Below, piece by piece: positions 7,581 to 17,187 of a DNA stretch of 41,263 nt (the first letter of the stretch is position 1; each line of letters begins with the position of its first letter). Below the pieces are notes generated by a model. It was not told the origin of the DNA and did not search any database. It was given only the letters and a program-made list of their open reading frames with translations. The DNA comes from an uncultured Eubacteriaceae bacterium. Its GTDB lineage: Bacteria > Bacillota > Clostridia > Lachnospirales > CAG-274. Both the position numbers and the translations under genes were made by a program. The DNA lies in the NCBI GenBank assembly GCA_947086655.1, contig CAMTZM010000021.1, positions 1 through 41,263 of the forward strand, read 5' to 3'.

Positions 7581-8645
7581 CTATTCCCCTGTACTTTCAA
7601 GTTCCATATCTATAATTTCTTCTATAAGCTTATCAAATTCAATGCCTGAAGCCTCCCAAAGCATTATATAAGAACGGTTTGAATTAAACTGTGGCATTGT
7701 ATTTAAGCCATTAAAAAGTACGTCCCCCGTTTCTTCATTAATAAGAAAATCTGCTCTTGCCGGGCCTTTACAGCCAAGTTCTCTAAACATTTTAACAGCA
7801 ATATCGTGCATTTTATTCATTTTTTCATCTTCAATATCTGCCGGAACAATTATTTCAGTTTTACTATTGTTATACTTAGCATCAAATGAATAAATAGCAT
7901 CTTCGGTTTTTATTTCCCCTATCTGAGATACAATTACATTGGACTTTCCTAATATGCCGCATTCAAACTCACGGCATTTTACAGCCCTTTCAACAACAAT
8001 ATCGCTGTCGCACATATCAGCCTCCTCAAGAGCCTTTTTAAGTTCTTCTTTGTTTTCTGCTTTATTTACACCTATTGACGAACCTCCTCTTGAAGGTTTG
8101 ACAACTACTGGATAACCGAATGTTTTTTCAATCTTTGCACAAATTGAGTCAAGTTTATTTTTGTCTATATCAGAAAACGTAATATAATCAGCAGTCTTAA
8201 TCTTAAGTCTTTTAGCAAGTTTTTTCATATATATTTTATTTCCGGCGGCATTTGAAGCGAACATATCACTTCCTATATAAGGAAGTCTTGCCATTTCAAG
8301 AAGCCCTGCCGCCGCTCCGTCTCCTCCTATTCCTCCATGAAGAAGCGGAAAAACCAAATCGACAGAAATATTTTTAATTCTATCGCCGACTATACGTAAA
8401 AGCCCTTTATGCTGTGCATCAGGACTTAAAATAACTCTTGTTGCATACTTTTCCCATTGTCTGTTGGCTATATTTTCCACAGGCCCGTCATACATCATCC
8501 ATTTTCCATCATGTGTTATATAAACAGGCATTATATAATATTTATCAGTATCCATAACATTTATAGCGGCAGCGGCTGATATTTTTGAAACCTCATGCTG
8601 CGGCGACTGTCCCCCGAACAGTACAACTATAACTTTTTTGCTCAT
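7581..8645 (-). CDS. ddl: D-alanine-D-alanine ligase homologue with altered metal site
   Basis: An ATP-grasp ligase of the Ddl family, 354 residues. It has the N-terminal VVLFGGQSPQHEVS (E18 retained), the Ser loop GGSSIGV (S190), DAKY (K257-Y258), and ARADFLI with the metal Asp D299. Two usually invariant residues are replaced. The HGxxGEDG loop reads HGGIGGDG (Glu to Gly). The Mg-binding NEINTMPGFT reads NGLNTMPQFN, with Gly313 where family members have the metal Glu (E270 in E. coli DdlB). The flanking LWEASGI aligns without gaps, so this is substitution, not misalignment. Together with murI it suggests a wall-precursor role, but catalytic competence is uncertain. A specialised or regulatory paralogue is possible. 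Confidence 0.85.
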   Translation of the reverse strand: MSKKVIVVLFGGQSPQHEVSKISAAAAINVMDTDKYYIMPVYITHDGKWMMYDGPVENIANRQWEKYATRVILSPDAQHKGLLRIVGDRIKNISVDLVFPLLHGGIGGDGAAAGLLEMARLPYIGSDMFASNAAGNKIYMKKLAKRLKIKTADYITFSDIDKNKLDSICAKIEKTFGYPVVVKPSRGGSSIGVNKAENKEELKKALEEADMCDSDIVVERAVKCREFECGILGKSNVIVSQIGEIKTEDAIYSFDAKYNNSKTEIIVPADIEDEKMNKMHDIAVKMFRELGCKGPARADFLINEETGDVLFNGLNTMPQFNSNRSYIMLWEASGIEFDKLIEEIIDMELESTGE

Positions 8646-8681
8646 TACAATCCCTCATTTCAGTTATACTTGCAGATATAA

Positions 8682-8713
8682 GAAAACACCGATTTAAAAA
8701 TAAAAGCGTTTCC
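8682..8713 (-). terminator. Imperfect hairpin between nadE and ddl
   Basis: GAAAACACC and GCGTTTCC arms around a TTTAAAAATAAAA-type loop, about 40 bp after the nadE stop. It resembles the hairpin at 6708-6739 in position and sequence. Termination strength is unclear. Confidence 0.35.
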
Positions 8714-8751
8714 ATAATATATTAATACATTTTAATGTTAATTTATAATAA

Positions 8752-10656
8752 TTACAATACCCAATTTATCCATTGTCTTACACTTGCATCGCTCGGCATA
8801 CGCAAATCCCCCCTTGGAGAAAGAGAAACTGAGCCAACTTTAGGGCCATCCGGCATACATGAACGCTTATATTGCTGAGAAAAGAATCTTTTATAAAATA
8901 TTTTAAGCCATTTTAAAATTGTATCATCATCAAATTCTCCTTTAAAAGCTATTTGAGCAAGTTTAAATATTTTTTCAGGTTCAAAACCGCACCTTAGCAT
9001 ATTAAATAAGAAAAAGTCATGAAGAATGTAAGGTCCTACAATATCTTCTGTTACCTGGCTTATTTTATCATCCTCTTTAGGAGGAAGAAGCTCCGGAGAT
9101 ACAGGAGTATCTAAAATATCATACAAAGTATCTTTTACTGATTTATCTGCATTATAATCAGCATAATATTTAATCAGAAATCTTATAAGCGTTTTTGGAA
9201 CAGATGCATTTACTCCATACATACTCATATGGTCGCCGTTATATGTTGCAAAACCCAAAGCAAGTTCGGATAAATCTCCTGTTCCAACCACAAACCCTCC
9301 GTATTTTGACGATATATCCATAAGTATTTGTGTTCTTTCCCTTGCCTGAGAATTTTCATAAGTCAGATTTTTAACATCAGGGTCGTGCCCAATATCTTTA
9401 AAATGATTCATAACAGCCTCTTTAATATTTATTTCAATAAGAGACGTATCAAACTGCCGGCATAGCTTTACAGCGTTGTTATAAGTTCTTCCCGACGTTC
9501 CGAAACACGGCATTGTAACTGTTATAATGCCTTTTGTATCAAGCCCAAGCATTTCAAATGCACGCTTTGTTACAATAAGGGCATGTGTTGAATCAAGTCC
9601 GCCGGATATACCTATAACAACCTTATCAGTACCTATATGGCTTATTCTCTTTTTAAGTCCCATAGCCTGTATTGAAATTATTTCCTCGCATCTTTTTTCT
9701 CTTTGCTTTTCATCAGAAGGCACAAAAGGACTTTTATCAATGTTTCTTATAAGATTAAAATTTTTATTTTCAAGTTCAAAATAAACTTTTTTGTATCCTT
9801 TAGAGTCAATTTTAAAACTGGAATTTCTTCTTCTTTCTCCTATTAAATATTCTATATCAATATCCCCGTACACTGTTCCGTTTTTGAATCTTTTACTTTC
9901 AGCCAAAATTTTACCATTTTCGCATATAATATTATGAGCCGAAAAAACAACATCTGTTGTAGACTCTCCCTCTCCTGCTCCGCAATATAAATATGAGCAT
10001 AAAAGTCTTGCCGATTGGTTTTCAACAAGGCTTTTTCTGTAAACATCCTTTCCTGTTATTTCATTTCCGGCAGAAAGATTAAGAATTATAGTTGCTCCAG
10101 CCATAGCATGATAGCATGACGGCGGTATACTTGTCCATAAATCCTCGCATATTTCAACTGAAATAATACAATCCAAATTAGCCTTATTAATAAACAAAAT
10201 ATTTGTACCAAATAAAACTGTTTCTCCATTAAATTCAATTTCTTTTACTTCTTTAAACGCCTGTGTAAAATGTCTTTTTTCATAAAACTCATTATAGTTT
10301 GGAATATAAGATTTAGGTACAATGCCTAATATCCGCCCTTTGAAAATAACAGCGGCACAATTATAAAGCTGTCCCTCATATTCAAACGGAAGTCCTACGG
10401 CAAAAAGCATATTTAATTCTTTCGTTCTTTCAGCGATTTTAATTAATTCCTTTTTTGCACCATTTATAAGTCTTCTTTGCAGGAACAAATCGCCGCATGT
10501 GTAACCTGTAATACAAAGTTCCGGAAAAACTGCTATCTCTGTGTTATTTTTAGCCGCTTCTTCCGCTTTTTCTATTATACTTTCGGAATTAAACTCAAAA
10601 TCAGCTACTGAAATATCGTTAGTAATAGCGGCACATTTTACAAAACCATAAAGCAT
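8752..10656 (-). CDS. nadE: NAD+ synthetase, glutamine-hydrolysing
   Basis: Makes NAD+ from deamido-NAD+, ATP and glutamine. The N-terminal half (1 to about 280) is a nitrilase-type glutaminase with catalytic Glu46 in VFPELCITGY, a Lys in VPKSYIPNYNEFYE, and the Cys nucleophile in VEICEDLW. The C-terminal half is the synthetase, with the pyrophosphate-binding loop GISGGLDSTHALIV and the downstream GTGDLSELALGF motif. The length of 634 residues is typical of the two-domain enzyme. The AAGGAG site fits the ATG at 10656. It is followed on the same strand by ddl, with a 106-bp gap and a hairpin, so joint transcription is uncertain. Confidence 0.96.
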   Translation of the reverse strand: MLYGFVKCAAITNDISVADFEFNSESIIEKAEEAAKNNTEIAVFPELCITGYTCGDLFLQRRLINGAKKELIKIAERTKELNMLFAVGLPFEYEGQLYNCAAVIFKGRILGIVPKSYIPNYNEFYEKRHFTQAFKEVKEIEFNGETVLFGTNILFINKANLDCIISVEICEDLWTSIPPSCYHAMAGATIILNLSAGNEITGKDVYRKSLVENQSARLLCSYLYCGAGEGESTTDVVFSAHNIICENGKILAESKRFKNGTVYGDIDIEYLIGERRRNSSFKIDSKGYKKVYFELENKNFNLIRNIDKSPFVPSDEKQREKRCEEIISIQAMGLKKRISHIGTDKVVIGISGGLDSTHALIVTKRAFEMLGLDTKGIITVTMPCFGTSGRTYNNAVKLCRQFDTSLIEINIKEAVMNHFKDIGHDPDVKNLTYENSQARERTQILMDISSKYGGFVVGTGDLSELALGFATYNGDHMSMYGVNASVPKTLIRFLIKYYADYNADKSVKDTLYDILDTPVSPELLPPKEDDKISQVTEDIVGPYILHDFFLFNMLRCGFEPEKIFKLAQIAFKGEFDDDTILKWLKIFYKRFFSQQYKRSCMPDGPKVGSVSLSPRGDLRMPSDASVRQWINWVL

Positions 10657-10820
10657 TTGTCACTTCTCCTTATTTTTATATAATTTCAAAATACAAATTA
10701 ATATCCTTTATTTTATACCAATTTTGTAAAAATTACTACACTAATTATATTTACTTGTTTAAAATTGTGATGTAAAATTAAGAAAACATATAAAAATATT
10801 TTTTAAAGGGGGTAATCACA

Positions 10821-11351
10821 ATGAAACTAAAAATTCTTATAAGTATTTTATTAATTTCTGCAAACTGTCTTTTAGTGCAGGCTAAAGACAATCAGACAGA
10901 CGAATTGATACATATTGAAAAAACATGGAACATGAGCAATTTAGAATTTGAACAGTTAAAAACAATTTCAGAAGATACAGAAATTGACGGTTTAACTTTT
11001 AAAGCATCTAAAGATAAACCAATAGATTTTATTTCCTCAAAGCAAACACTTAACGGCATAGAGTATAGCCGTTGTGTTTCATTAGGCGGTATAGGTTCAA
11101 AAAATTATAGAAGCATAGAATTAGACGTTTTTGGCGTAAGCACAATAAAAATTACGGCAAAATCAAATAGTTCTGAAATAAGAACACTTAAATTTATGGA
11201 TGAATACGGAAACGAGTTAGGTTCAATGAAATGTTCTTCATTACTTACAAGAGGAACTGTTATAACTGAAGAAACCAAAAAAATTTATATTTATTCAAAC
11301 GACAGCAGTATAAGCATATATGAAATCAAACTTATTACAGATAATATATAA
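10821..11351 (+). CDS. Small secreted beta-sandwich protein, carbohydrate-binding-like
   Basis: A 176-residue exported protein. Residues 1-21 form a signal peptide ending VQA; the mature part follows. The mature protein opens with TWNMSNLEFEQL and ends in an IYIYSNDSSISIYEIKLI strand pair. The order (Trp-x-x-Ser, DGLTFKAS, RCVSLGG, RSIELDVFGVSTIKITAKS, RTLKFMDEYGNELG, IYIYS) resembles the beta-sandwich module often attached to polysaccharide lyases and pectate lyases. Here it stands alone with no catalytic domain. It has a strong AAAGGGGG ribosome site and its own upstream region. Similarity is judged by eye; a sugar-binding role is inference. Confidence 0.7.
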   Translation: MKLKILISILLISANCLLVQAKDNQTDELIHIEKTWNMSNLEFEQLKTISEDTEIDGLTFKASKDKPIDFISSKQTLNGIEYSRCVSLGGIGSKNYRSIELDVFGVSTIKITAKSNSSEIRTLKFMDEYGNELGSMKCSSLLTRGTVITEETKKIYIYSNDSSISIYEIKLITDNI

Positions 11352-11358
11352 ACGTATC

Positions 11359-11383
11359 AGCGTGTCGAAAATATCGACACGCT
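11359..11383. terminator. Hairpin between convergent genes
   Basis: AGCGTGTCGA, an AAATA loop and the exact inverse form a 10-bp GC-containing stem. It lies between the stop of the small secreted protein (11351) and the stop of fbp (11388). Neither side has a clean U-tract, but the position fits a shared terminator. Confidence 0.55.
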
Positions 11384-11387
11384 AATA

Positions 11388-13346
11388 TTACAATCTTTTT
11401 TTATTTTCTTTAATTTCTCCTCTGCCATAAGCTTCTACAAGTTCCTCAAGTTCTTGTATTTTTGTTTTAAGTGCACGCCCTATATCTGTACTTTCCACCA
11501 TTTTTCTTCCAAAGTTATGCTCAAGAAACTGAGTGCTTGATATGATATCCTTTTCTTGTTTTACAGCCTCTTCCGTAGATGAAAAAGGTTCATGAGAGGC
11601 AAGTACAAGTCCTCTTGAGTTATAAATAAGGGTATATCCGGCAATACCTGTTACAGACTGATAAGCTTTTGCAAAACCTCCGTCTATAATAAGCAGTTTT
11701 CCACCGGCTTTTATAGGACTTTCACCCTTTGAAACCTTTACAGGAACATGTCCGTTTACAATATGAGAATTACTTTTTGAAAGACCAAACTCATTAAGAA
11801 TCTTTGTGCATATTTCTTCACTGTTTGTTAAAGCGTAATAAGGGTTTTTTTCTTCTACGGCAAGTTTTTTCTCATTTGTAAAATATCTTTCAAAAGTAGT
11901 CATTTTTTCTTTTCCATAAAGAGGAGAGTTTGGTCCACACCATAAATACCACATATAATCCTGCCCTAAAATTCTCTCCGGAGTATTGCATTTAGCGTAA
12001 AATCCGTTTCTTGCAATAGCCTCAAGAGCGTCAAAAAGTTCTTTGCCTTTATACATTTTTCCATTTACCTTAACTTCTTTAAAAGTAGCATCACTATTAA
12101 ATGGAACACAGCCATGCAGCAAAAGATTATCGTTATAAACCGTATACATACTGCCCTTATTAAATAAAAATCTTGCATGCTGATGCAGCTTTGGATTTTT
12201 AATAAAAGATTGACGTATTTTTTCCATAACTTCATTTTCTTCCGGAGAAAGTTCAAAAGGTTTTTTAGGGTCTATGGTTGGAAAATTATCATCAGTTAAA
12301 GGATATTCCTTTCCTTCTATTAATACTGTTTTTTTGTTTAAATCCATTTTATCAATAAATATTCTGTCATCAAGTTCAAATTCCGGATTGCGAAGAATAG
12401 TTTGAGCCTCTATTTTAAACTGCATAACAGTAATAGCCTTATGCATTTTTGTAACCATATCAATTTCACGTCCGTTTACATTTTCATCTATACGGCTTGG
12501 TCTAAATCTAAGGCATTTATCATTTTTGTATGTTTCCATAGCAAATGTAGCTAAAGGTATTAAATTAATTCCATAACTTTCCTCTATTGTATTCAAATTA
12601 AAATATTTACAGCTTACTCTTATAACATTACATATACAAGCTTCACTTCCTGAGGCCGCCCCCAGCCATGATATATCGTGATTACCCCATTGCACATCTA
12701 CCGAATGATAATTCATAAGCACATCCATTATTTTTTCAGCCGCCTCGCCTCTGTCATAAATATCGCCTATTACATGAAGATGGTCGATAGCAAGCACATG
12801 TATAACATTACATATAGCAACTATAAAGTTATCTGCCCTGTTAAGCTTAACAATAGTATTTATAATTTCATTATAATAATCATACTTATACCTTCTTGCG
12901 GAATCTTCATGTATAAGCTCTTCAAGTATGTATGCAAATTCCTTAGGGAGAGCCTTTCTAACCTTACTTCTTGTATATTTTGACGCTACTCTTTTACAAA
13001 CTTGAATTAGTCTAAAAAGATTTATTTTATACCAATCATCCATATTAATATCCATATTTTTAACAACATCAAGTCTCAATTCAGGATAATAAATAAGTGT
13101 AGCAAGATTTTTTTTATCCCCCTCCATTAAAGTCGAACCAAAAATTTCCTCAATATAATTTTTAATAACCCCCGAAGCGTTTCTAAGAACATGATTAAAA
13201 GCTTCGTATTCCCCATGAATATCAGATAAAAAATGCTCTGTACCTTTAGGAAGACTAAGAATAGCTTTAAGATTAATAATTTCCGTACAAGCACTATTTA
13301 TATTGGGGTATTGGTTAGCCAAAAGTTCAAGATATTTTTTATCCAT
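11388..13346 (-). CDS. fbp: Fructose-1,6-bisphosphatase, class III
   Basis: Gluconeogenic dephosphorylation of fructose 1,6-bisphosphate to fructose 6-phosphate. The 652-residue length and calcineurin-like metallophosphatase motifs mark the Firmicutes class III enzyme: HFLSDIHGEYEAF (metal DxHG), IGDIYDRG (GDxxDRG), VQWGNHDISW (GNHD) and IVNGHVPVK. It is a single gene converging on the small secreted protein, with a GAGG ribosome site. It is the opposing activity to the glycolytic flux fed by the fructose operon at 17267-22817, but the two are not linked by transcription. Confidence 0.97.
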   Translation of the reverse strand: MDKKYLELLANQYPNINSACTEIINLKAILSLPKGTEHFLSDIHGEYEAFNHVLRNASGVIKNYIEEIFGSTLMEGDKKNLATLIYYPELRLDVVKNMDINMDDWYKINLFRLIQVCKRVASKYTRSKVRKALPKEFAYILEELIHEDSARRYKYDYYNEIINTIVKLNRADNFIVAICNVIHVLAIDHLHVIGDIYDRGEAAEKIMDVLMNYHSVDVQWGNHDISWLGAASGSEACICNVIRVSCKYFNLNTIEESYGINLIPLATFAMETYKNDKCLRFRPSRIDENVNGREIDMVTKMHKAITVMQFKIEAQTILRNPEFELDDRIFIDKMDLNKKTVLIEGKEYPLTDDNFPTIDPKKPFELSPEENEVMEKIRQSFIKNPKLHQHARFLFNKGSMYTVYNDNLLLHGCVPFNSDATFKEVKVNGKMYKGKELFDALEAIARNGFYAKCNTPERILGQDYMWYLWCGPNSPLYGKEKMTTFERYFTNEKKLAVEEKNPYYALTNSEEICTKILNEFGLSKSNSHIVNGHVPVKVSKGESPIKAGGKLLIIDGGFAKAYQSVTGIAGYTLIYNSRGLVLASHEPFSSTEEAVKQEKDIISSTQFLEHNFGRKMVESTDIGRALKTKIQELEELVEAYGRGEIKENKKRL

Positions 13347-13477
13347 AAAAATCAGCCTCTCATTATTTTTATTATATTATTTAAAAATAGTATACCATAA
13401 TATTATTATATTTTTAAGCCCTTATACTCTTTTAATTATTTTTAAAAATATTACCGCTGAAAAAATTATTAAATCAC

Positions 13478-13506
13478 TTTACAAAATCTCATTAATTGGT
13501 TATAAT
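13478..13506 (+). promoter_or_regulatory. Sigma-A promoter of the ileS T-box transcript
   Basis: TTTACA (13478-13483), a 17-bp spacer and TATAAT (13501-13506). Transcription would start about 50 bp before the T-box stem I. Confidence 0.75.
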
Positions 13507-13560
13507 GTCAATAATAATGACTTTTAGCCGCTTTTAATAATTATTAAATGTTTAAACATA

Positions 13561-13806
13561 AAAGGACAAGTAACAAACTCAAACCGCATGCAGCGAGTCG
13601 GTGACAGTGAGAGACCGATAGCGGCAGTTTGCGAAAAATCACCTTTTAAGCCTTTGGCAATTGGCGAACCGAACGCCTTTATAGGTTAGTAGATTTCGAC
13701 GTTTATTCTGCGTTAAGGAATGATTGACACAATAATTCAGGTGGTACAAAGTATAGAAAACATATAATGCTCTTTTGTCCTGTAAAGGAAAAAGCGCTTT
13801 TTTTAT
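13561..13806 (+). promoter_or_regulatory. T-box leader, isoleucine-specific, for ileS
   Basis: Stem I closes with AAAGG (13561-13565) pairing with CCTTT near 13642. The specifier loop carries an AGTA element on its 5' side and GAAAAATCA on its 3' side, giving the Ile codon ATC at 13638-13640. The T-box core, with TGGTAC, lies around 13736-13748. A terminator hairpin follows, ending in a T7 tract at 13798-13804 just before the AAGGAGG of ileS. Uncharged tRNA-Ile should stabilise the antiterminator and turn on ileS. Confidence 0.9.
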
Positions 13807-13821
13807 TTTAAGGAGGTTTTT

Positions 13822-16800
13822 ATGGTGTACAGCAAAGTAACAACAGACTTAAACTTTGTTGAGAGGGAAAGAGAGATTTCCGAATTTTGGAATAAAAATA
13901 ATATTTTTGAAAAAAGTATAAAATTAAGGGAAGGAGCTCCTCTATTTACATTTTACGACGGTCCTCCCACAGCTAACGGAAAACCCCACATAGGGCATAT
14001 ATTAACCCGTGTCGTAAAGGATATCATACCACGATATAAAACAATGAAAGGATATAAAGTCCTAAGAAAAGCCGGTTGGGACACTCACGGTCTTCCTGTG
14101 GAACTTGAGATAGAGAGAGAGCTTGGAATAAGCGGAAAACCTCAGATTGAAAATTATGGAGTTGAACCGTTTATAAAAAAATGTAAAAGCTCGGTATTCA
14201 AATACGAAACTCAATGGCGTGAAATGAGTGAGTCCGTAGGCTTTTGGGCTGATATGGACAATCCTTATGTTACCTATCACAACGATTATATTGAATCTGT
14301 ATGGTGGGCATTAAAACAGATTTTTGATAAAGGACTTTTATATAAAGGGCATAAAGTTGTACCTTACTGTCCTCGCTGCGGAACAGCGCTTTCAAGCCAC
14401 GAAGTCGCTCAAGGATACAAAGATGTTAAAGAAACATCTGTTTATGTAAAATTCAAAGTAAAAAACACTGAAAACACATATTTGCTTGCATGGACAACAA
14501 CACCATGGACATTGCCTTCAAATGTAGCCTTAGTTGTAAATGCAAAAGAAAACTATATAAAAGCCGAATTAAACGGAGAAATTTATATACTTGCACAAGC
14601 GCTTGCCAATACTGTTTTGGGAGAAGATTACAAAGAAATTGAAAAAATGAAAGGCTCTGATATAAAAGGTATGGAATACGAGCCGCTTTTTGATTTTGTA
14701 ACTCCTGATAAAAAAGCGTTTTATGTAACTTGTGATTCTTATGTAACATTAACAGACGGTACAGGAATTGTTCACACTGCTCCGGCGTTTGGAGAAGACG
14801 ACGCAAGAGTTGGCCGTGAAAACGATTTGCCTTTTATACAGCTTGTAGATGAACAAGGCAAATTTGTAAAAGAAGTTAAGCCATGGGCTGGAATGTTTGT
14901 AAAAGACGCCGACCCTCTTATAATAAAAAGTCTTGAGGCAGACAAAAAACTTTTTATGGCAATGCCGTTTGAGCATAGCTATCCTTTCTGCTGGAGATGT
15001 GATACTCCTCTTTTATATTATGCAAGAGATACATGGTTTATAAAAATGACTGCTGTAAGAGACAGACTTGTAGCAAATAATGAAACTGTAAATTGGTATC
15101 CTGAAAATATAAAACACGGACGTTTTGGCAATTTCCTTGAAAACGTAATTGACTGGGGATTAAGCCGTGAGCGTTATTGGGGAACCCCCCTTCCTTTGTG
15201 GAAATGCGAATGCGGGCATATTCATGCCATAGGAAGCATTGAAGAATTAAAGAAAATGAGTTCTAATTGTCCTGATGATATTGAACTTCATAAACCTTAT
15301 ATAGACGAAGTTTACATTGACTGTCCAAAATGTTCAAAAAAGATGAAACGTGTTACAGAAGTTATAGATTGTTGGTTTGATTCCGGAGCAATGCCTTTTG
15401 CGCAGCTTCATTATCCTTTTGAGAACAAAGAATTGTTTGATAAAAATTTTCCGGCTGATTTCATATCAGAAGCCGTTGACCAAACACGTGGATGGTTTTA
15501 CACTTTAATGGCTATATCGACACTTATATTTGACAAAGCGCCATACAAAAACGTAATTGTTTTAGGACATGTACAGGATAAAGACGGACAAAAAATGAGT
15601 AAGCACAAAGGCAATGTTGTAGACCCATGGTCAATATTAAATAAACAGGGAGCAGATGCTATAAGGTGGTATTTTTACACAAACAGTGCACCATGGCTGC
15701 CAAACCGTTTTTATGAAGAAGCTGTAAACGAAGGACAGCGCAAATTTATGGGAACATTGTGGAACACATATGCGTTTTTTGTTCTTTATGCTAATATAGA
15801 CAAATTTAATCCAAACGACTGGACGCTTGATGTTAAAAATCTTCCGCCTATGGACAAATGGATACTTTCAAAACTCAACTCATTAATCAAATATGTTGAC
15901 AAATGTTTAAACGAATACAAACTTACCGAGCCGTCAAGAGCTATAAACGAATTTGTTGACGAACTTAGCAACTGGTATGTACGCCGCAGTCGTGAGCGTT
16001 TTTGGGGCAAAGATATGCCAAAGGATAAAGTTGATGCATATATGACTTTATATACGGTTCTTGTTTCCGTTTCAAAGCTTATAGCTCCATTTGTTCCTTT
16101 TATGGCTGAAAGCATGTATAGAAATCTTGTATGTTCGGTTTATAAAGACGCATGTGAAAGTGTTCATTTGTGCAGTTTTCCTGAAGCCGATGATACTTTA
16201 ATAGACAGTGAACTTGAAGAAAGTATGGATACAGTATTAAATATAGTTGTAGCCGGAAGGTCTGCAAGAAATACCTCTGGAATTAAAAACCGTCAGCCTA
16301 TTGGAAAAATGTTTGTAAAAAGTGATAAACAAATTTCAGATATGTTTATAAAAATAACTGCTGATGAGCTTAATATAAAAGAAATAGAATTTACTGACGA
16401 TATATCGTGCTTTACATCATATTCATTTAAACCTCAGCTTAAAACAGTAGGCAAAAAATTCGGAAAGCTTGTTCCTAAAATAAGTGAATACTTAAAAACA
16501 AACGATGGAACTAAACTCATGAATGAATTAAAGGAAAATGGAAAAATTTCATTTAATGCAGATGGGCAAAATGTAGAGTTATTTGAAGAAGACCTTTTAA
16601 TTGAAACAGCTCAGACAGAAGATTATGTATGTGAATCATATAAAACAGTAACAGTAGCTATAAATACATCTTTATCTCCTCAGCTTATAGAAGAAGGCTT
16701 TGTAAGAGAAATTATAAGCAAGATACAAACAATGAGAAAAGAAGCCGGATTTGAGGTTCTTGACAGAATAGATATATATTGCAGCGGAAATGAAAAAATT

Positions 16801-16941
16801 GCAGGTATATTAAACAAAAACTCAGATTCTATAAAAGCAGACGTATTATGCAGTAATATATATGAGTCAATTACAGATAAAGGATATTCTAAAAATTGGA
16901 ATATAAATGGTGAAAATGTAACACTGACAGTTGTAAAATAA
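13822..16941 (+). CDS. ileS: Isoleucyl-tRNA synthetase, long (IleS2-like) type
   Basis: Class I synthetase of 1039 residues. The HIGH motif is H56-I-G-H59 in GKPHIGHIL; the KMSKS motif reads K591-M-S-K-H595 followed by KGNVVDPW. An editing domain lies between them (TTPWTLPSNVAL region). CPRCGTALSSHE and CECGHIHA...CPKC look like zinc knuckles. Length, PPTANGKPHIGHI and KMSKHKGN fit the second bacterial type related to eukaryotic enzymes rather than the 920-residue E. coli type. That type is generally less sensitive to mupirocin (family knowledge, not shown here). It is regulated by the Ile-specific T-box directly upstream and has its own 20-bp-stem terminator. Confidence 0.97.
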   Translation: MVYSKVTTDLNFVEREREISEFWNKNNIFEKSIKLREGAPLFTFYDGPPTANGKPHIGHILTRVVKDIIPRYKTMKGYKVLRKAGWDTHGLPVELEIERELGISGKPQIENYGVEPFIKKCKSSVFKYETQWREMSESVGFWADMDNPYVTYHNDYIESVWWALKQIFDKGLLYKGHKVVPYCPRCGTALSSHEVAQGYKDVKETSVYVKFKVKNTENTYLLAWTTTPWTLPSNVALVVNAKENYIKAELNGEIYILAQALANTVLGEDYKEIEKMKGSDIKGMEYEPLFDFVTPDKKAFYVTCDSYVTLTDGTGIVHTAPAFGEDDARVGRENDLPFIQLVDEQGKFVKEVKPWAGMFVKDADPLIIKSLEADKKLFMAMPFEHSYPFCWRCDTPLLYYARDTWFIKMTAVRDRLVANNETVNWYPENIKHGRFGNFLENVIDWGLSRERYWGTPLPLWKCECGHIHAIGSIEELKKMSSNCPDDIELHKPYIDEVYIDCPKCSKKMKRVTEVIDCWFDSGAMPFAQLHYPFENKELFDKNFPADFISEAVDQTRGWFYTLMAISTLIFDKAPYKNVIVLGHVQDKDGQKMSKHKGNVVDPWSILNKQGADAIRWYFYTNSAPWLPNRFYEEAVNEGQRKFMGTLWNTYAFFVLYANIDKFNPNDWTLDVKNLPPMDKWILSKLNSLIKYVDKCLNEYKLTEPSRAINEFVDELSNWYVRRSRERFWGKDMPKDKVDAYMTLYTVLVSVSKLIAPFVPFMAESMYRNLVCSVYKDACESVHLCSFPEADDTLIDSELEESMDTVLNIVVAGRSARNTSGIKNRQPIGKMFVKSDKQISDMFIKITADELNIKEIEFTDDISCFTSYSFKPQLKTVGKKFGKLVPKISEYLKTNDGTKLMNELKENGKISFNADGQNVELFEEDLLIETAQTEDYVCESYKTVTVAINTSLSPQLIEEGFVREIISKIQTMRKEAGFEVLDRIDIYCSGNEKIAGILNKNSDSIKADVLCSNIYESITDKGYSKNWNINGENVTLTVVK

Positions 16942-16950
16942 AAATAAAAT

Positions 16951-17000
16951 AAAAAAGATGTTTTTCATAAAAAAATATAATTATGAAAAACATCTTTTTT
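16951..17000 (+). terminator. Strong terminator of ileS
   Basis: A 20-bp perfect stem (16951-16970 with 16981-17000) and a 10-nt loop. The 3' arm ends in a T-tract that continues downstream. Confidence 0.9.
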
Positions 17001-17187
17001 TATTTTCAATAATTTTTTTGTATTTTATTCTAAAGACCGTTTAACCTATATTTATGTTTAGTTTTATATATATAAAATGTATATAAGACTTTTGTATAAA
17101 TTTAACAATAAAAATGTTATTTTTAAATATATAATAATATCGTCATGCAAAATAAACAAAATTTTTTGATTATTTTTGGCTGATATT

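Noticed and set aside
13822..16941. Possibility that the long IleRS is a recent acquisition bringing mupirocin resistance
   Set aside because: Base composition matches the neighbours and the gene is under its own Ile T-box, as expected for the native housekeeping copy.
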